DNA from: Parabacteroides distasonis
GTDB taxonomy: Bacteria; Bacteroidota; Bacteroidia; Bacteroidales; Tannerellaceae
Direction of reading: 5' to 3'
Length of the DNA stretch: 64,000 bases
NCBI GenBank assembly: GCA_021531385.1
Contig: JAFBIR010000009.1
Span: forward strand, 62,001 to 126,000
The notes beneath the pieces were generated by a model. The model saw nothing but the letters and a program-made list of their open reading frames with translations. It searched no databases and was not told the origin of the DNA. Within the stretch, counting starts at the first letter, position 1. The number at the start of each line of letters is the position of its first letter. Positions 9,120 to 17,567 of this stretch are shown here, piece after piece. A program made the translations under genes and the position numbers.

Positions 9120-10066
9120 CTGTTCAATTTGATGCGTGCTCTATCCAATAAACTCAGTTTTCCTTTGGTTATTGTGAAATAAGGGGTTTGCCGTGCGCCA
9201 AATTCCCGAAAGAAACGTTCTACGCCTGGAAGCATGGATCCTTCGAAATCAAAACGATCTGTGTATGCTGACACATAGCGTATCGCCTCCCATAAGACGA
9301 GGCTGTGCGCACCCGAGTCTCGCAAGGCCGGATTTCCTCCCCCTGCGATGTAATAGGCTGATTGGGCTTGCCACACCACAAAAGCAGCGGCATGCAGCTG
9401 TCCGGCGGCATCATAGGCTCCCCATAGGTCGCCTTGTAGCCTTTCCTGGCTGACCTTAATCAACCGACGTAAAACATGGACATCTTGCTTTTGGCGTAAC
9501 CCTTGTCGAGCGAAGGTTTGTGCTTGAACCTGAAGGAAAGCATCGACGGGGATTCCTTTACGGACAGTCAGTTGGTGTTTATCTCGTGCCTTCTGGATAT
9601 TCCGTCGGATATTGGCACTCATCTGTTCCCAAAGGCGGTCGGGCTCGTTGATCCCTGCCAACAGATAGGTATAGCGAGTGGTTTGCTTATAGCCTGCCCA
9701 ATAGAAGGGGAGCCAATCCGTAATGGCATAATGGAAATTTTGCAGGAAGACCCGATAGGGTATTAGCTGCTCGATCAATTGTCGGCAGAAGGCTTGCCGC
9801 TGCCCCAGTCGGGTCGTGTATTTGGTGTCCGCACTATCTGGTGGAAACCAAGGCCCCATAGTTTGGGTGAAAGGCGGCATAGATATGACACCGCTCACCG
9901 GTCGATAAAGCGGCATTGCCGCTTTGACTTGTCCATTCATCTCGATGATAAGGGCTTCCCAACGATCTGGGCCACATGCCATATCGAGCCACCAATCCCT
10001 CGCGAATATCGGAATGGAGGATTCCCTTAGGCACAATTGATGGTATGTTTCTTTTGGAGAGGACAA
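9110..10066 (-). CDS. GNAT/FemAB-like acyltransferase
   Basis: This 318-residue protein resembles the GNAT-6 (CelD/FemAB-type) acetyltransferases found in exopolysaccharide clusters. Supporting segments are SANIRRNIQKARDKHQLTV near residue 155, the beta strands AAAFVVWQAQSAYYIAGG near 230 and the closing FDFEGSMLPGVERFFREFGA near 275. It may transfer an acyl or aminoacyl group to a sugar. It is the first gene of the operon with the deacetylase-like protein and two glycosyltransferases, overlapping the next gene by 10 bases. Confidence 0.8.
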   Translation of the reverse strand: MSSPKETYHQLCLRESSIPIFARDWWLDMACGPDRWEALIIEMNGQVKAAMPLYRPVSGVISMPPFTQTMGPWFPPDSADTKYTTRLGQRQAFCRQLIEQLIPYRVFLQNFHYAITDWLPFYWAGYKQTTRYTYLLAGINEPDRLWEQMSANIRRNIQKARDKHQLTVRKGIPVDAFLQVQAQTFARQGLRQKQDVHVLRRLIKVSQERLQGDLWGAYDAAGQLHAAAFVVWQAQSAYYIAGGGNPALRDSGAHSLVLWEAIRYVSAYTDRFDFEGSMLPGVERFFREFGARQTPYFTITKGKLSLLDRARIKLNRWI

Positions 10067-10108
10067 GACAGCGTTAATCCTATAATTTAAAGTTTGAATT
10101 AACTATAT

Positions 10109-10176
10109 AATTATGAGTTATGGATTAAGAATTAGGGATTGCGGAGGAAACAATTCATAATTCATAACTCATAATT
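10109..10176. repeat. AT-rich intergenic inverted repeat
   Basis: AATTATGAGTTATG (10109-10122) is the exact reverse complement of CATAACTCATAATT (10163-10176), giving a 14-bp stem around a 40-base loop. Further ATTCATAATT copies lie on the right side. It sits between recA's stop codon and the start of the GNAT gene and could act as a transcript end for recA or as a small dispersed palindromic element. Confidence 0.55.
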
Positions 10177-10187
10177 CATAATTGTAA

Positions 10188-11234
10188 TTATTTTCTTTTT
10201 TTCAGCTCTTCCATGATCAATCCAGAGAGCTCTTCGGCCAATTCCGGATTGTCTTTGATGCACTGTTTAGCGGCCTCACGACCTTGGGCGAGCTTGGTGT
10301 CGTTGTAGCTATACCATGATCCACTCTTCTTGATGATGTTCATGTCAGCACCTAAGTCCACGATCTCACCCGTGCGGGAGATACCCTCACCAAAGATAAT
10401 ATCGAACTCCGCTTTGCTGAATGGAGGAGCCACCTTGTTCTTGACCACTTTTACACGTACCTGGTTACCTTTGATCTCGTCGCCATCCTTGATCTTGCCG
10501 ATCGGACGAATATCCAAACGGACAGAGGCGTAGAACTTTAAGGCATTACCGCCGGTGGTTGTCTCCGGGCTGCCATAGATCACACCGATCTTATCACGCA
10601 GCTGGTTGATGAAGATACAGGTCGTGTTGGTCTTGTTGATGGCAGCCGTCATCTTACGCAAGGCCTGTGACATCAAACGAGCCTGCAAACCCATTTGCTT
10701 CTCGCCCATTTCGCCCTCGATCTCTGCTTTGGGAGTCAAGGCGGCCACGGAGTCAATCACGATAATGTCAATAGCGGAGGAGCGAATCAATTGCTCGGCG
10801 ATCTCTAAAGCCTGCTCGCCATTGTCGGGTTGGGAGATGAATACGTTATCTACATCCACACCCAACTTCTTGGCATAGAACCGATCAAAAGCGTGCTCTG
10901 CGTCGATGAAAGCGGCGATACCACCTGCTTTCTGTGCCTCTGCGATCGCATGGATGGCCAAGGTTGTCTTACCCGAAGATTCCGGGCCATAGATCTCGAT
11001 GATACGTCCTTTCGGATAACCACCCACACCTAAAGCTACATCCAAGGAGATGGAGCCGGTCGGGATAATATCAATATCCTCAATCTTATCGTCGCCCAAT
11101 TTCATGATCGAGCCTTTACCGTAATTCTTCTCGATCTTATCCATCGCCGCACGCAGGGCTTTCAGCTTCTCTGCGTTCGCTGCGGGTTTGCCGTTCTCTG
11201 CTGTATTGTCGAATAAATTTTCTTCTTTTGCCAT
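10188..11234 (-). CDS. recA: Recombinase RecA
   Basis: The 348-residue protein carries the Walker A motif [18 protein letters not shown] (Walker B), [20 protein letters not shown] (loop L2 and the RecA signature) and the usual acidic/lysine C-terminus. It forms the DNA strand-exchange filament and drives LexA-type self-cleavage where that response exists. The gene lies 12 bases behind bcp and is the last of a three-gene minus-strand set. Length and motifs are complete. Confidence 0.99.
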   Translation of the reverse strand: MAKEENLFDNTAENGKPAANAEKLKALRAAMDKIEKNYGKGSIMKLGDDKIEDIDIIPTGSISLDVALGVGGYPKGRIIEIYGPESSGKTTLAIHAIAEAQKAGGIAAFIDAEHAFDRFYAKKLGVDVDNVFISQPDNGEQALEIAEQLIRSSAIDIIVIDSVAALTPKAEIEGEMGEKQMGLQARLMSQALRKMTAAINKTNTTCIFINQLRDKIGVIYGSPETTTGGNALKFYASVRLDIRPIGKIKDGDEIKGNQVRVKVVKNKVAPPFSKAEFDIIFGEGISRTGEIVDLGADMNIIKKSGSWYSYNDTKLAQGREAAKQCIKDNPELAEELSGLIMEELKKRK

Positions 11235-11246
11235 AGTTGCGATGCT

Positions 11247-11705
11247 TTATAAACTTAAAATTTGCTGAGCGTGTTCTTTGGTTTTCACCTCTTTCGGCCC
11301 AAAGATATGGGTCACCACGCCCTGCTCATCAATAATAAATGTCATGCGGAGCGTACCCATATAGGTGCGTCCATATAACTTCTTCTCTGCCCATACCCCG
11401 AAGGTTTGTTGCAAAGTAGTATCCGTGTCAGCGATTAAGCGGAAAGGCAGGTTCTGCTTTTGGATAAACCCTTGGTGCGACTTGGCGCTGTCTTTGCTGA
11501 CACCAATGATCTCATACCCCTTTGCTTGCAGCGCCTCGTAACCATCTCGAAGGCTGCACGCTTCCGCTGTGCAGCCACTGGTATTGTCTTTCGGGTAGAA
11601 GTAGAGCGCTACCTTCTTTCCTTGGTAGTCGCTCATGCGTACCTCTTTTCCGACTTGGTCTGTACCCAACAGATCAGGTACGCGATCTCCGATTGCAATA
11701 GCCAT
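11247..11705 (-). CDS. bcp: Thioredoxin-dependent peroxiredoxin (Bcp type)
   Basis: This 152-residue peroxiredoxin reduces hydrogen peroxide and organic peroxides using thioredoxin. The motif NTSGCTAEACSLRD carries the peroxidatic Cys and a second Cys five residues later, typical of atypical 2-Cys Bcp proteins. The gene lies 4 bases after the carboxynorspermidine-synthase-like gene and 12 bases before recA, implying one transcript. Confidence 0.96.
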   Translation of the reverse strand: MAIAIGDRVPDLLGTDQVGKEVRMSDYQGKKVALYFYPKDNTSGCTAEACSLRDGYEALQAKGYEIIGVSKDSAKSHQGFIQKQNLPFRLIADTDTTLQQTFGVWAEKKLYGRTYMGTLRMTFIIDEQGVVTHIFGPKEVKTKEHAQQILSL

Positions 11706-11709
11706 ACGT

Positions 11710-12903
11710 TTACAACTCTAAATCAATGTTGAACAACTCGTGCCAAGGCAAGCCCTGCTCGTTCAGCTCCTTCATGAAAGGATCCGGATCGAACTCCTCG
11801 ACATTCCAGACACCCGGACGCTTCCAGAGGCCCTGCATGAACAGCTTGGCACCGATCATGGCTGGAACACCGGTCGTGTAGCTTACGCCCTGCGCACCAG
11901 TCTCCAAGTAAGCAGCGTGGTGGCTACAGTTGTTATAGACATAGTAGGTTTGCTCCTTGCCATCCTTCAAACCACGGATGCGGCAGCCGATAGAGGTCTC
12001 GCCCGTATAGTTCTCACCCAGATCACCCGGATTAGGCAACACCGCCTTCAGGAACTGAATCGGAACGATCTCCTGTCCGTTGTACATAATCGGGTCGATA
12101 CGTGCCATACCGATGTTCTGGATCACGCGCAAGTGTGTCAGATACTCCTGCCCGAAAGTCATCCAGAAGCGCGCACGCTTGATCGTCGGGTAATGCTTCG
12201 TTAAACTCTCCAACTCCTCGTGATACATCAAGTAAGACTCTCTCGGGCCCACGTTGGGGTAGTTGAGCGCCTTGTGGACGGTCAGTGGATCGGTCTCTTT
12301 CCACTCGCCATCCTCCCAGTATTTGCCACGCTGGGTGATCTCGCGGATGTTGATCTCCGGATTGAAATTCGTAGCGAAAGCCTTGTGGTGATCACCAGCG
12401 TTGCAATCCACGATGTCTAAGTATTGAATCTCGTCGAAGTGATGCTTTGCGGCGTAAGCCGTATAAACACCCGTCACACCCGGATCAAATCCGCAACCCA
12501 AGATAGCCGTCAATCCAGCTTGTTCAAAACGATCCTTGTAGGCCCATTGCCAGCTATATTGATACTTAGCCTCGTCTAACGGTTCGTAGTTGGCTGTGTC
12601 GAGGTAGCTAACGCCATACTCCAAGCAGGCATCCATGATGTGCAGGTCTTGGTAAGGCAACGCTAAGTTGACCACCAAGTCCGGCTTGAACTCGTTAAAC
12701 AGGGCGACCAACTCTGCCACATTGTCCGCATCGACCTGGGCGGTTTGCACCTTTACGTTCTTAATGTCTGCTGCGATCTTGTCGCATTTACTCTTGGTGC
12801 GGCTGGCTACCATGATGTCCGTGAAGACATCCGCATTCATCGCTATTTTCTTGACTGCTACGGTAGCTACTCCACCGGCTCCGATCACTAAAACTCTTCC
12901 CAT
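11710..12903 (-). CDS. Saccharopine dehydrogenase family protein, probable carboxynorspermidine synthase
   Basis: The 397-residue protein starts with a Rossmann motif GRVLVIGAGGVATVAVKKIA and continues with AALGCGFDPGVTG-like catalytic-domain motifs (AILGCGFDPGVTGVYTAY near residue 140). In Bacteroidetes this family reductively joins aspartate semialdehyde to a diamine to form carboxy(nor)spermidine, using NADPH. A pyruvoyl arginine decarboxylase at 47818 could feed the same polyamine route. It heads the bcp-recA transcript. Lysine-pathway saccharopine activity is the alternative but less likely. Confidence 0.88.
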   Translation of the reverse strand: MGRVLVIGAGGVATVAVKKIAMNADVFTDIMVASRTKSKCDKIAADIKNVKVQTAQVDADNVAELVALFNEFKPDLVVNLALPYQDLHIMDACLEYGVSYLDTANYEPLDEAKYQYSWQWAYKDRFEQAGLTAILGCGFDPGVTGVYTAYAAKHHFDEIQYLDIVDCNAGDHHKAFATNFNPEINIREITQRGKYWEDGEWKETDPLTVHKALNYPNVGPRESYLMYHEELESLTKHYPTIKRARFWMTFGQEYLTHLRVIQNIGMARIDPIMYNGQEIVPIQFLKAVLPNPGDLGENYTGETSIGCRIRGLKDGKEQTYYVYNNCSHHAAYLETGAQGVSYTTGVPAMIGAKLFMQGLWKRPGVWNVEEFDPDPFMKELNEQGLPWHELFNIDLEL

Positions 12904-12935
12904 TTGTTATATTCTGATTGATTTGTTATTTTATC

Positions 12936-12978
12936 CAAAGATAGTGCAACCTATCTTCGCTGTTTTGCAGCAAAGATA
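12936..12978 (-). promoter_or_regulatory. Promoter region of the bcp-recA operon
   Basis: Two minus-strand TATCTTTG boxes are present, at 12936-12943 and 12971-12978, both matching TAnnTTTG. Between them lies the segment AGCGAAGATAGGTTGCAC (minus strand, 12944-12961) shared with the wecB upstream repeat. The nearer box would give a leader of about 25 bases before the ATG at 12903. Confidence 0.6.
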
Positions 12979-13017
12979 CAACAAAGAAACGAAAGTGAGC
13001 GCGAAACGAAGAAAGAA

Positions 13018-13755
13018 CTATTGCAGCAGTTTGTCCACGAAGTAAGGCATCTGTCTTCTCCAGAAGGGCCAGTCGTGATCGACATCGAATCCCCAGTAGT
13101 CAAACCAGGCATTGTTCACTCCCTTTTCCTTCAGGACGCGGTCCATTTCACGGGTGCTCCACAGCAGGTCCTCTTCCCAGCGTCCTTGCCCCACACAGAA
13201 GATGATCTTCCGCTCTCTGTATGCCTGCATCCACGGATGGTCCGCAGGCATCTGCTGCAGGAAGTCCTGCGGAGAGTTCTCATACACCAGTCCGTCCATG
13301 TAGCCGTCGAAGCCGTAAGCAGCGTGATAAAGGCCACTCAACGCCAGCATACCGTTGAACAGGTCAGGGCGACGGAAGAAGAAGTTGGCAGCATGGAATC
13401 CTCCCATGGAGCATCCCGTCGTGATGAACATCTGCTGGTCGTTGTGCTTGATGTTTGGCAACAGTTCGTCTGTGACATATCTGAACCAACGTTCATGCTG
13501 CTCGATTCTCCAGCGTTTGTCACCACCCTTGTTCGACCAGGTTTCCCAGTCAATACCGTCCACACAGATAATCCGTATGCGTCCGGCATCGATGAAGGGG
13601 GCCAGTGTGGCAATCATGCCGTAGTTCTCCCAGTCGTAGAAACGTCCGTCCTGGCAAGGAAAGGCGAGGAACGCCTGTCCGTCGTGGCCGAACACCTTAT
13701 ATTCCATATCGCGGCAGAGGTTATGGCTCCACCATTTGTGGTATTCTATATGCAT
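13018..13755 (-). CDS. Esterase-family alpha/beta hydrolase
   Basis: The protein has 245 residues from the ATG at 13755 (MHIEYHKWWSHNLC). A longer frame exists but would run into the upstream gene. The nucleophile elbow GCSMGG lies near residue 118 and the last His is in DVDHDWPFWRRQ, matching the putative-esterase (esterase D / PF00756-like) fold; no signal peptide. It follows the ATP-grasp gene by 43 bases on the same strand, so the two are probably co-expressed. Substrate unknown: it may hydrolyse an ester or amide made by the ligase. Confidence 0.85.
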   Translation of the reverse strand: MHIEYHKWWSHNLCRDMEYKVFGHDGQAFLAFPCQDGRFYDWENYGMIATLAPFIDAGRIRIICVDGIDWETWSNKGGDKRWRIEQHERWFRYVTDELLPNIKHNDQQMFITTGCSMGGFHAANFFFRRPDLFNGMLALSGLYHAAYGFDGYMDGLVYENSPQDFLQQMPADHPWMQAYRERKIIFCVGQGRWEEDLLWSTREMDRVLKEKGVNNAWFDYWGFDVDHDWPFWRRQMPYFVDKLLQ

Positions 13756-13798
13756 TTCCTTTATACTATAAAATAGATAAAAATTAGAATGATTCCGT

Positions 13799-14998
13799 TC
13801 ATTTTCTGTTACAAGCATCGTAGAGGAAGGCGTCGCGCTCTTCCGCTGTCCTGAACCGGGCGATGTAGGCCTGGTCGCCCATGGCTCCCGAAAGGGCCTT
13901 GGCAATCCGAGGGCTCATCATCATGGCATAACCGTATTTGTTCAGGAGGGCCTGGTGATCCATGACATACTGGGCATTGTCGCGTCGTCCGGCAAAGACG
14001 CAGTAGTAGTCATCATGCGGGTCGGGGGTCGTACGGTAGTCGAAAGCAATCATGTCCGCCCAGATCTTGAACATGGAGATGTTGTGGGCATAGTTGATCA
14101 TGTCAGGCGTATAGCCGCCGCCCGGGCGCATGTTCACTTCCAGTGCTACGAAGTCGCCCACTTCTCCCAGTCCTCTGTGGGCTTTGTTCAGGCGGAAGAA
14201 CTCTAAGTGGACGAACCGTGACTTCACGCCGAATGCCTCCACGGTGCGCCGTCCCCAGAAGCGCAGGTTCTCCGACATGTTCTTCTCCACGTAGTAGGTA
14301 GAGTCCAGGTTGTGGTTGACGATGTCCGCAATGCTTGGTGGGCAGACACACATGGATTCCACGAGCGGCTCGCCTTTGGAGTTGATGACGGCATCGTATG
14401 TGCAGATGTCACCGGTGATGAATTCCTCGATGACATAGTTCTCCACCTGGGGTGTGTTCCAGAAGAAGGCTTCCAGTTCGTGCTCGTTCTCGATCTTGTG
14501 AGCACCGCCTGCACCTACTCCCACATCCGGTTTCGCAAACAGCGGGTAGCCGGCATCCACCGAGAAGCGTTTCACGGCCTCTATACCTTCGGATGTCTTG
14601 ATCTGGCGAGCCGTACGGATACCTCCTTTGGCATAGAATTTCTTCATTTCCGATTTTTCCTTGAATGCCTCGATGCCGTCCAGTTTCACGCCCGTCGTCA
14701 CGTTGAAGTCCGTGCGCAACCGTGCGTCCATCGTTAACCAGAACTCGTTGTTCGATTCAATCCAGTCAATGTGACCGTACTTCCAGGCATAGTAGCCTAC
14801 TGCCCGATACATCTGGTCGTAGTCGGCTATACTGTTGACGTGATAATATTCAGTCAACGAACGCTTTAACTCTTGTGTTAGCTCTTCTTGGCGAGCATCT
14901 CCGATACCGAGTACCCTCACCCCGTTTTTCTGCAATTCATCGCAGAACTGCCAGTATTTCTCAGGGAAATTAGGCGAAATGAAAACGAAATTCTTCAT
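13799..14998 (-). CDS. ATP-grasp domain ligase
   Basis: The 399-residue cytoplasmic protein has a pre-ATP-grasp N-terminus (FVFISPNFPEKYWQF). The ATP-binding core contains AKPDVGVGAGGAHKI near residue 175 and EEFITGDICTYDAV near 205, and the metal-binding site is EVNMRPGGGYTPDMI near 295. Such enzymes couple a carboxylate to an amine or thiol through an acyl-phosphate. The product is unknown. The neighbours (esterase behind it, S51 peptidase divergent) suggest synthesis and breakdown of a peptide-like or ester compound. Confidence 0.88.
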   Translation of the reverse strand: MKNFVFISPNFPEKYWQFCDELQKNGVRVLGIGDARQEELTQELKRSLTEYYHVNSIADYDQMYRAVGYYAWKYGHIDWIESNNEFWLTMDARLRTDFNVTTGVKLDGIEAFKEKSEMKKFYAKGGIRTARQIKTSEGIEAVKRFSVDAGYPLFAKPDVGVGAGGAHKIENEHELEAFFWNTPQVENYVIEEFITGDICTYDAVINSKGEPLVESMCVCPPSIADIVNHNLDSTYYVEKNMSENLRFWGRRTVEAFGVKSRFVHLEFFRLNKAHRGLGEVGDFVALEVNMRPGGGYTPDMINYAHNISMFKIWADMIAFDYRTTPDPHDDYYCVFAGRRDNAQYVMDHQALLNKYGYAMMMSPRIAKALSGAMGDQAYIARFRTAEERDAFLYDACNRK

Positions 14999-15039
14999 AT
15001 AAGCTGTCTTAGTTGTAGTTTTTAATTTCTCATCGCTTG

Positions 15040-15068
15040 CAAAACTAACGAAAAAAAATATAACTTTG
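15040..15068. promoter_or_regulatory. Divergent promoter pair
   Basis: A minus-strand -7 box TAGTTTTG (15040-15047) faces the ATP-grasp gene and a plus-strand box TAACTTTG (15061-15068) faces the S51 peptidase gene. They are only 13 bases apart, so the -33 regions overlap the opposite promoter and the two units may be co-regulated or compete. Confidence 0.6.
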
Positions 15069-15115
15069 CAACATATATAGGAGAAGAGAGTAATAAATTA
15101 CAGAAAATTCCTGCA

Positions 15116-15847
15116 ATGAAGTATTTCCTGACCAGCAGTCCCAGTGTAGCCATGGATGGAGCCATCAATCCAGCCAATGGCTTTTTGGATAACTTGAGAG
15201 CATCGCTCACCTATCCCATTCGTTGTATTTTTGTCACGACCCAGCCTGATGATGTGGCCTATAGCGAGCATTGCTCCGGCTGCATGCGGCAGGCGTTTGA
15301 GGAGGTGGGCTTTGAGTTCCAGCGCTACGACCTGCTCGACCGTCGCACGGCGCCTTATGTGGAGGAGATGGTGGCACAAAGTAATTTCATCATTTTCGGG
15401 GGAGGCCACGTGCCGACGCAAAACGCATTCCTTCATGAAGTGGACATGCCGCGTCTGATCAAGGGATTCGATGGGGTGGTGCTGGGCATTTCAGCCGGTA
15501 GTATGAACTGTGCGCGGGTGGTCTATGCCCAGCCCGAAGAGCCAGGGGAGGCCCTTGACAAGGAATATGCCCGTTTCCGGCCGGGACTCGGACTGACAGA
15601 TGTGCAGATTCTTCCGCATTATTATTTATGTAAGGACCTGACTGTGGACGGCTTCAAGGTATATGATGACATAGCCATGCCCGACAGCAAGACTTCCCGG
15701 AGCCGCTTCTATGTGTTCCCTGACGGCACATACCTATTCGGTGAAAACGGTAACGAGACGATTTTCGGAGAGTTCTACGTGATTGAATACGGGGTCATCC
15801 GGAAGGTGGCTAACGACGGACAGCAAATGGGGCTTCCCTTCATATAG
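15116..15847 (+). CDS. Peptidase S51 family protein (dipeptidase E / cyanophycinase-like)
   Basis: The 243-residue protein has the class-I-glutamine-amidotransferase-like fold of S51 peptidases. Visible are FGGGHVPTQN near residue 100, the nucleophile elbow LGISAGSMNCA near 123-133 (Ser in SAGS) and GLTDVQILPHYY near 160. Members cleave Asp-X dipeptides, cyanophycin or gamma-glutamyl compounds. It is divergent from the ATP-grasp/esterase pair with promoters 13 bases apart. The whole block uses more CTG/CTC leucine codons than its neighbours by eye, hinting at a separate origin. Confidence 0.85.
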   Translation: MKYFLTSSPSVAMDGAINPANGFLDNLRASLTYPIRCIFVTTQPDDVAYSEHCSGCMRQAFEEVGFEFQRYDLLDRRTAPYVEEMVAQSNFIIFGGGHVPTQNAFLHEVDMPRLIKGFDGVVLGISAGSMNCARVVYAQPEEPGEALDKEYARFRPGLGLTDVQILPHYYLCKDLTVDGFKVYDDIAMPDSKTSRSRFYVFPDGTYLFGENGNETIFGEFYVIEYGVIRKVANDGQQMGLPFI

Positions 15848-15858
15848 GTAATTTCAGC

Positions 15859-15884
15859 GGCCGTTGAATATATTTTCAACGGTC
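15859..15884 (+). terminator. Hairpin after the S51 peptidase gene
   Basis: GGCCGTTGAA (15859-15868) pairs with TTCAACGGTC (15875-15884) through one G-T pair, making a 10-bp stem with a 6-base loop 11 bases after the stop. There is no clean T-run, but position and stem strength suit a transcript end. Confidence 0.5.
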
Positions 15885-16226
15885 GGCAAATAGAAGTTTG
15901 ATAATTGTTGAAATGAAAGGGTGTTGGGCGGGACAGGCATAAGATGTTGAGCACAAAGATACAACATCAAGGGGGAAAATGCAAATTGAGCATATCGGAA
16001 TTCTACGCAATTTCAACTGGTTAGTGGCACTAACCAGTTTGTTACCTTCGTTCTTTAGCTTATTTTTCAGATACTTCCAGTAGTTACGTGTTTTGGCATA
16101 GTCATCTTGTTGGTTGATGGCACCAATAACATCAAGGACAGAAAAATACCACTGTCCAGAACTCTCATTCCACACAGCTCTTACCTCATGGTTGTTATAG
16201 AATCTTATGGATACCTTTTGTGCCAT
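15876..16226 (-). pseudogene. Truncated Bro-N (phage antirepressor-type) gene
   Basis: The first 73 or so residues are a Bro-N domain start: MAQKVSIRFYNNHEVRAVWN, then WYFSVLDVIGAIN and YWKYLKNKLKNEG, ending at SATNQLKL. After that the frame becomes unrelated Cys/Ile/Pro-rich sequence and stops. Full Bro-N proteins of this type continue well past QLKL. An intact -7 box TAGCTTTG (16248-16255, minus) still precedes it. The remnant therefore looks 3'-deleted. A second minus-strand -7 box TATCTTTG (15954-15961) lies in the degenerate part and leads to a 28-codon ORF only. Confidence 0.65.
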
Positions 16227-16321
16227 ACTTATTCCTCAAGTAAGTTGCAAAGCTATAAGTATTTTATGAGAATCCTAAAAGTTAGGCTATGTTTTTCGTG
16301 CGGAATCATTTACTTCGCGCT

Positions 16322-17530
16322 ATGGAATCAAAAAGAGATATAGAGTCTGTGCTTGCATTTGTGCGCCAACATCAGCAGGAGGATGTGGATCGCTTGCTGC
16401 TTTCGGCCAAAAAGTATCCGGAGGTGGATATGGCGGCTGTGGTCGATCAGTTGCTAGCTCGCCGTCAATTGAAGGAGAAGTTACCGGAATGGCAAGCGAA
16501 TGATCACCTGTATTATCCTGCTCGCATTGCGGCGGAGCAATGTTCCAGTGAACGCACGGCAACCTATAAACAACGGTTGGTGAAGGCTGGGGATCGGCTT
16601 TGCGACTTGACCGGGGGGATGGGAGTGGATAGCTATTATCTGTCCCGTAAAGTGGCTCAGGTGACCTATGTGGAGCGCTTTGCGCATTATTGTGAAGCTG
16701 CGGCACATAACTTCCGGGAACTGGGGGCGACAAATATCGAGGTGGTTCATGCGGATGCGTGCGCCTATTTAGCGCAGATGGAGCCAGTGGATGTTTTCTA
16801 TATTGACCCAGCCCGTAGAGGGGAGGCCGGCAAGCGGGTCTTTGCCTTGTCTGACTGTGAACCAGATTTGACGGTTGTGCTCCCTGCGCTTTTTCAGAAA
16901 GCCCCTCGGGTGATAGCCAAACTGTCTCCGATGGCAGATCTTTCATTTACCTGCGGACTCTTGCCACAAACGGTCGCTATCCATGTGTTAGCGGTAAGGG
17001 GAGAGTGCAAAGAGCTTCTTTTCTGTTTGGAACGGGATCGGACGGTGGAGTCTACACAGATTCATTGTGTGCATTTCACGACTGGAGGGGAGGAATGTTT
17101 CGATTTCACAATGACGGAGGAGCGTGAGGCAGAGGTCCAGATAGGAGGCGTATTGGGCACCTATCTGTATGAGCCGAATGTGGCTATCTTGAAGGCGGGC
17201 GCTTTTAAATCGGTGGCCGCTCGTTTCGGATTGCGCAAATTGCAGGCAAGTAGTCATCTCTATACTTCCGATACCTGGGTAGAGGCATTTCCGGGGAGGC
17301 GTTTCCAAGTGAAAGCGGTGATACCTTTCCATGGTAAGGCTTGCAAGCAGTTGAACCGACAATTACCACAAGCTAATTTGACCACTCGGAACTTCCCTTT
17401 ATCCGTGAATGAGCTACGTAAACGGCTGAAGATAGCGGAGGGAGGAATGGATTATCTGTTCGCTACCACAACGGCTGATGGGGAGAAGGTATTGATTCAT
17501 GGGGTGAAGCCGGAACATCAAGCGGATTAA
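16322..17530 (+). CDS. Class I SAM methyltransferase with THUMP-like domain
   Basis: The protein has 402 residues from the ATG at 16322 (MESKRDIESVLAF); an ATG 33 bases earlier is also possible. An N-terminal helical part precedes the SAM-binding motif LCDLTGGMGVDSYYLS near residue 97, the catalytic-region motif VFYIDPARR near 158, and a C-terminal THUMP-like segment (residues ~330-395). The overall plan matches the Porphyromonas PG_1098 family, with RNA as the likely substrate. It is followed 37 bases later by mtgA. Confidence 0.85.
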   Translation: MESKRDIESVLAFVRQHQQEDVDRLLLSAKKYPEVDMAAVVDQLLARRQLKEKLPEWQANDHLYYPARIAAEQCSSERTATYKQRLVKAGDRLCDLTGGMGVDSYYLSRKVAQVTYVERFAHYCEAAAHNFRELGATNIEVVHADACAYLAQMEPVDVFYIDPARRGEAGKRVFALSDCEPDLTVVLPALFQKAPRVIAKLSPMADLSFTCGLLPQTVAIHVLAVRGECKELLFCLERDRTVESTQIHCVHFTTGGEECFDFTMTEEREAEVQIGGVLGTYLYEPNVAILKAGAFKSVAARFGLRKLQASSHLYTSDTWVEAFPGRRFQVKAVIPFHGKACKQLNRQLPQANLTTRNFPLSVNELRKRLKIAEGGMDYLFATTTADGEKVLIHGVKPEHQAD

Positions 17531-17535
17531 ATTCG

Positions 17536-17543
17536 TACATTTG
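17536..17543 (+). promoter_or_regulatory. -7 promoter box before mtgA
   Basis: TACATTTG matches TAnnTTTG, 24 bases before the ATG at 17568. The in-frame TTG at 17541 lies inside this box, which argues for the ATG as the real start of mtgA. Confidence 0.5.
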
Positions 17544-17567
17544 TCGGTTAGAAAGCTGAAATCGCAA

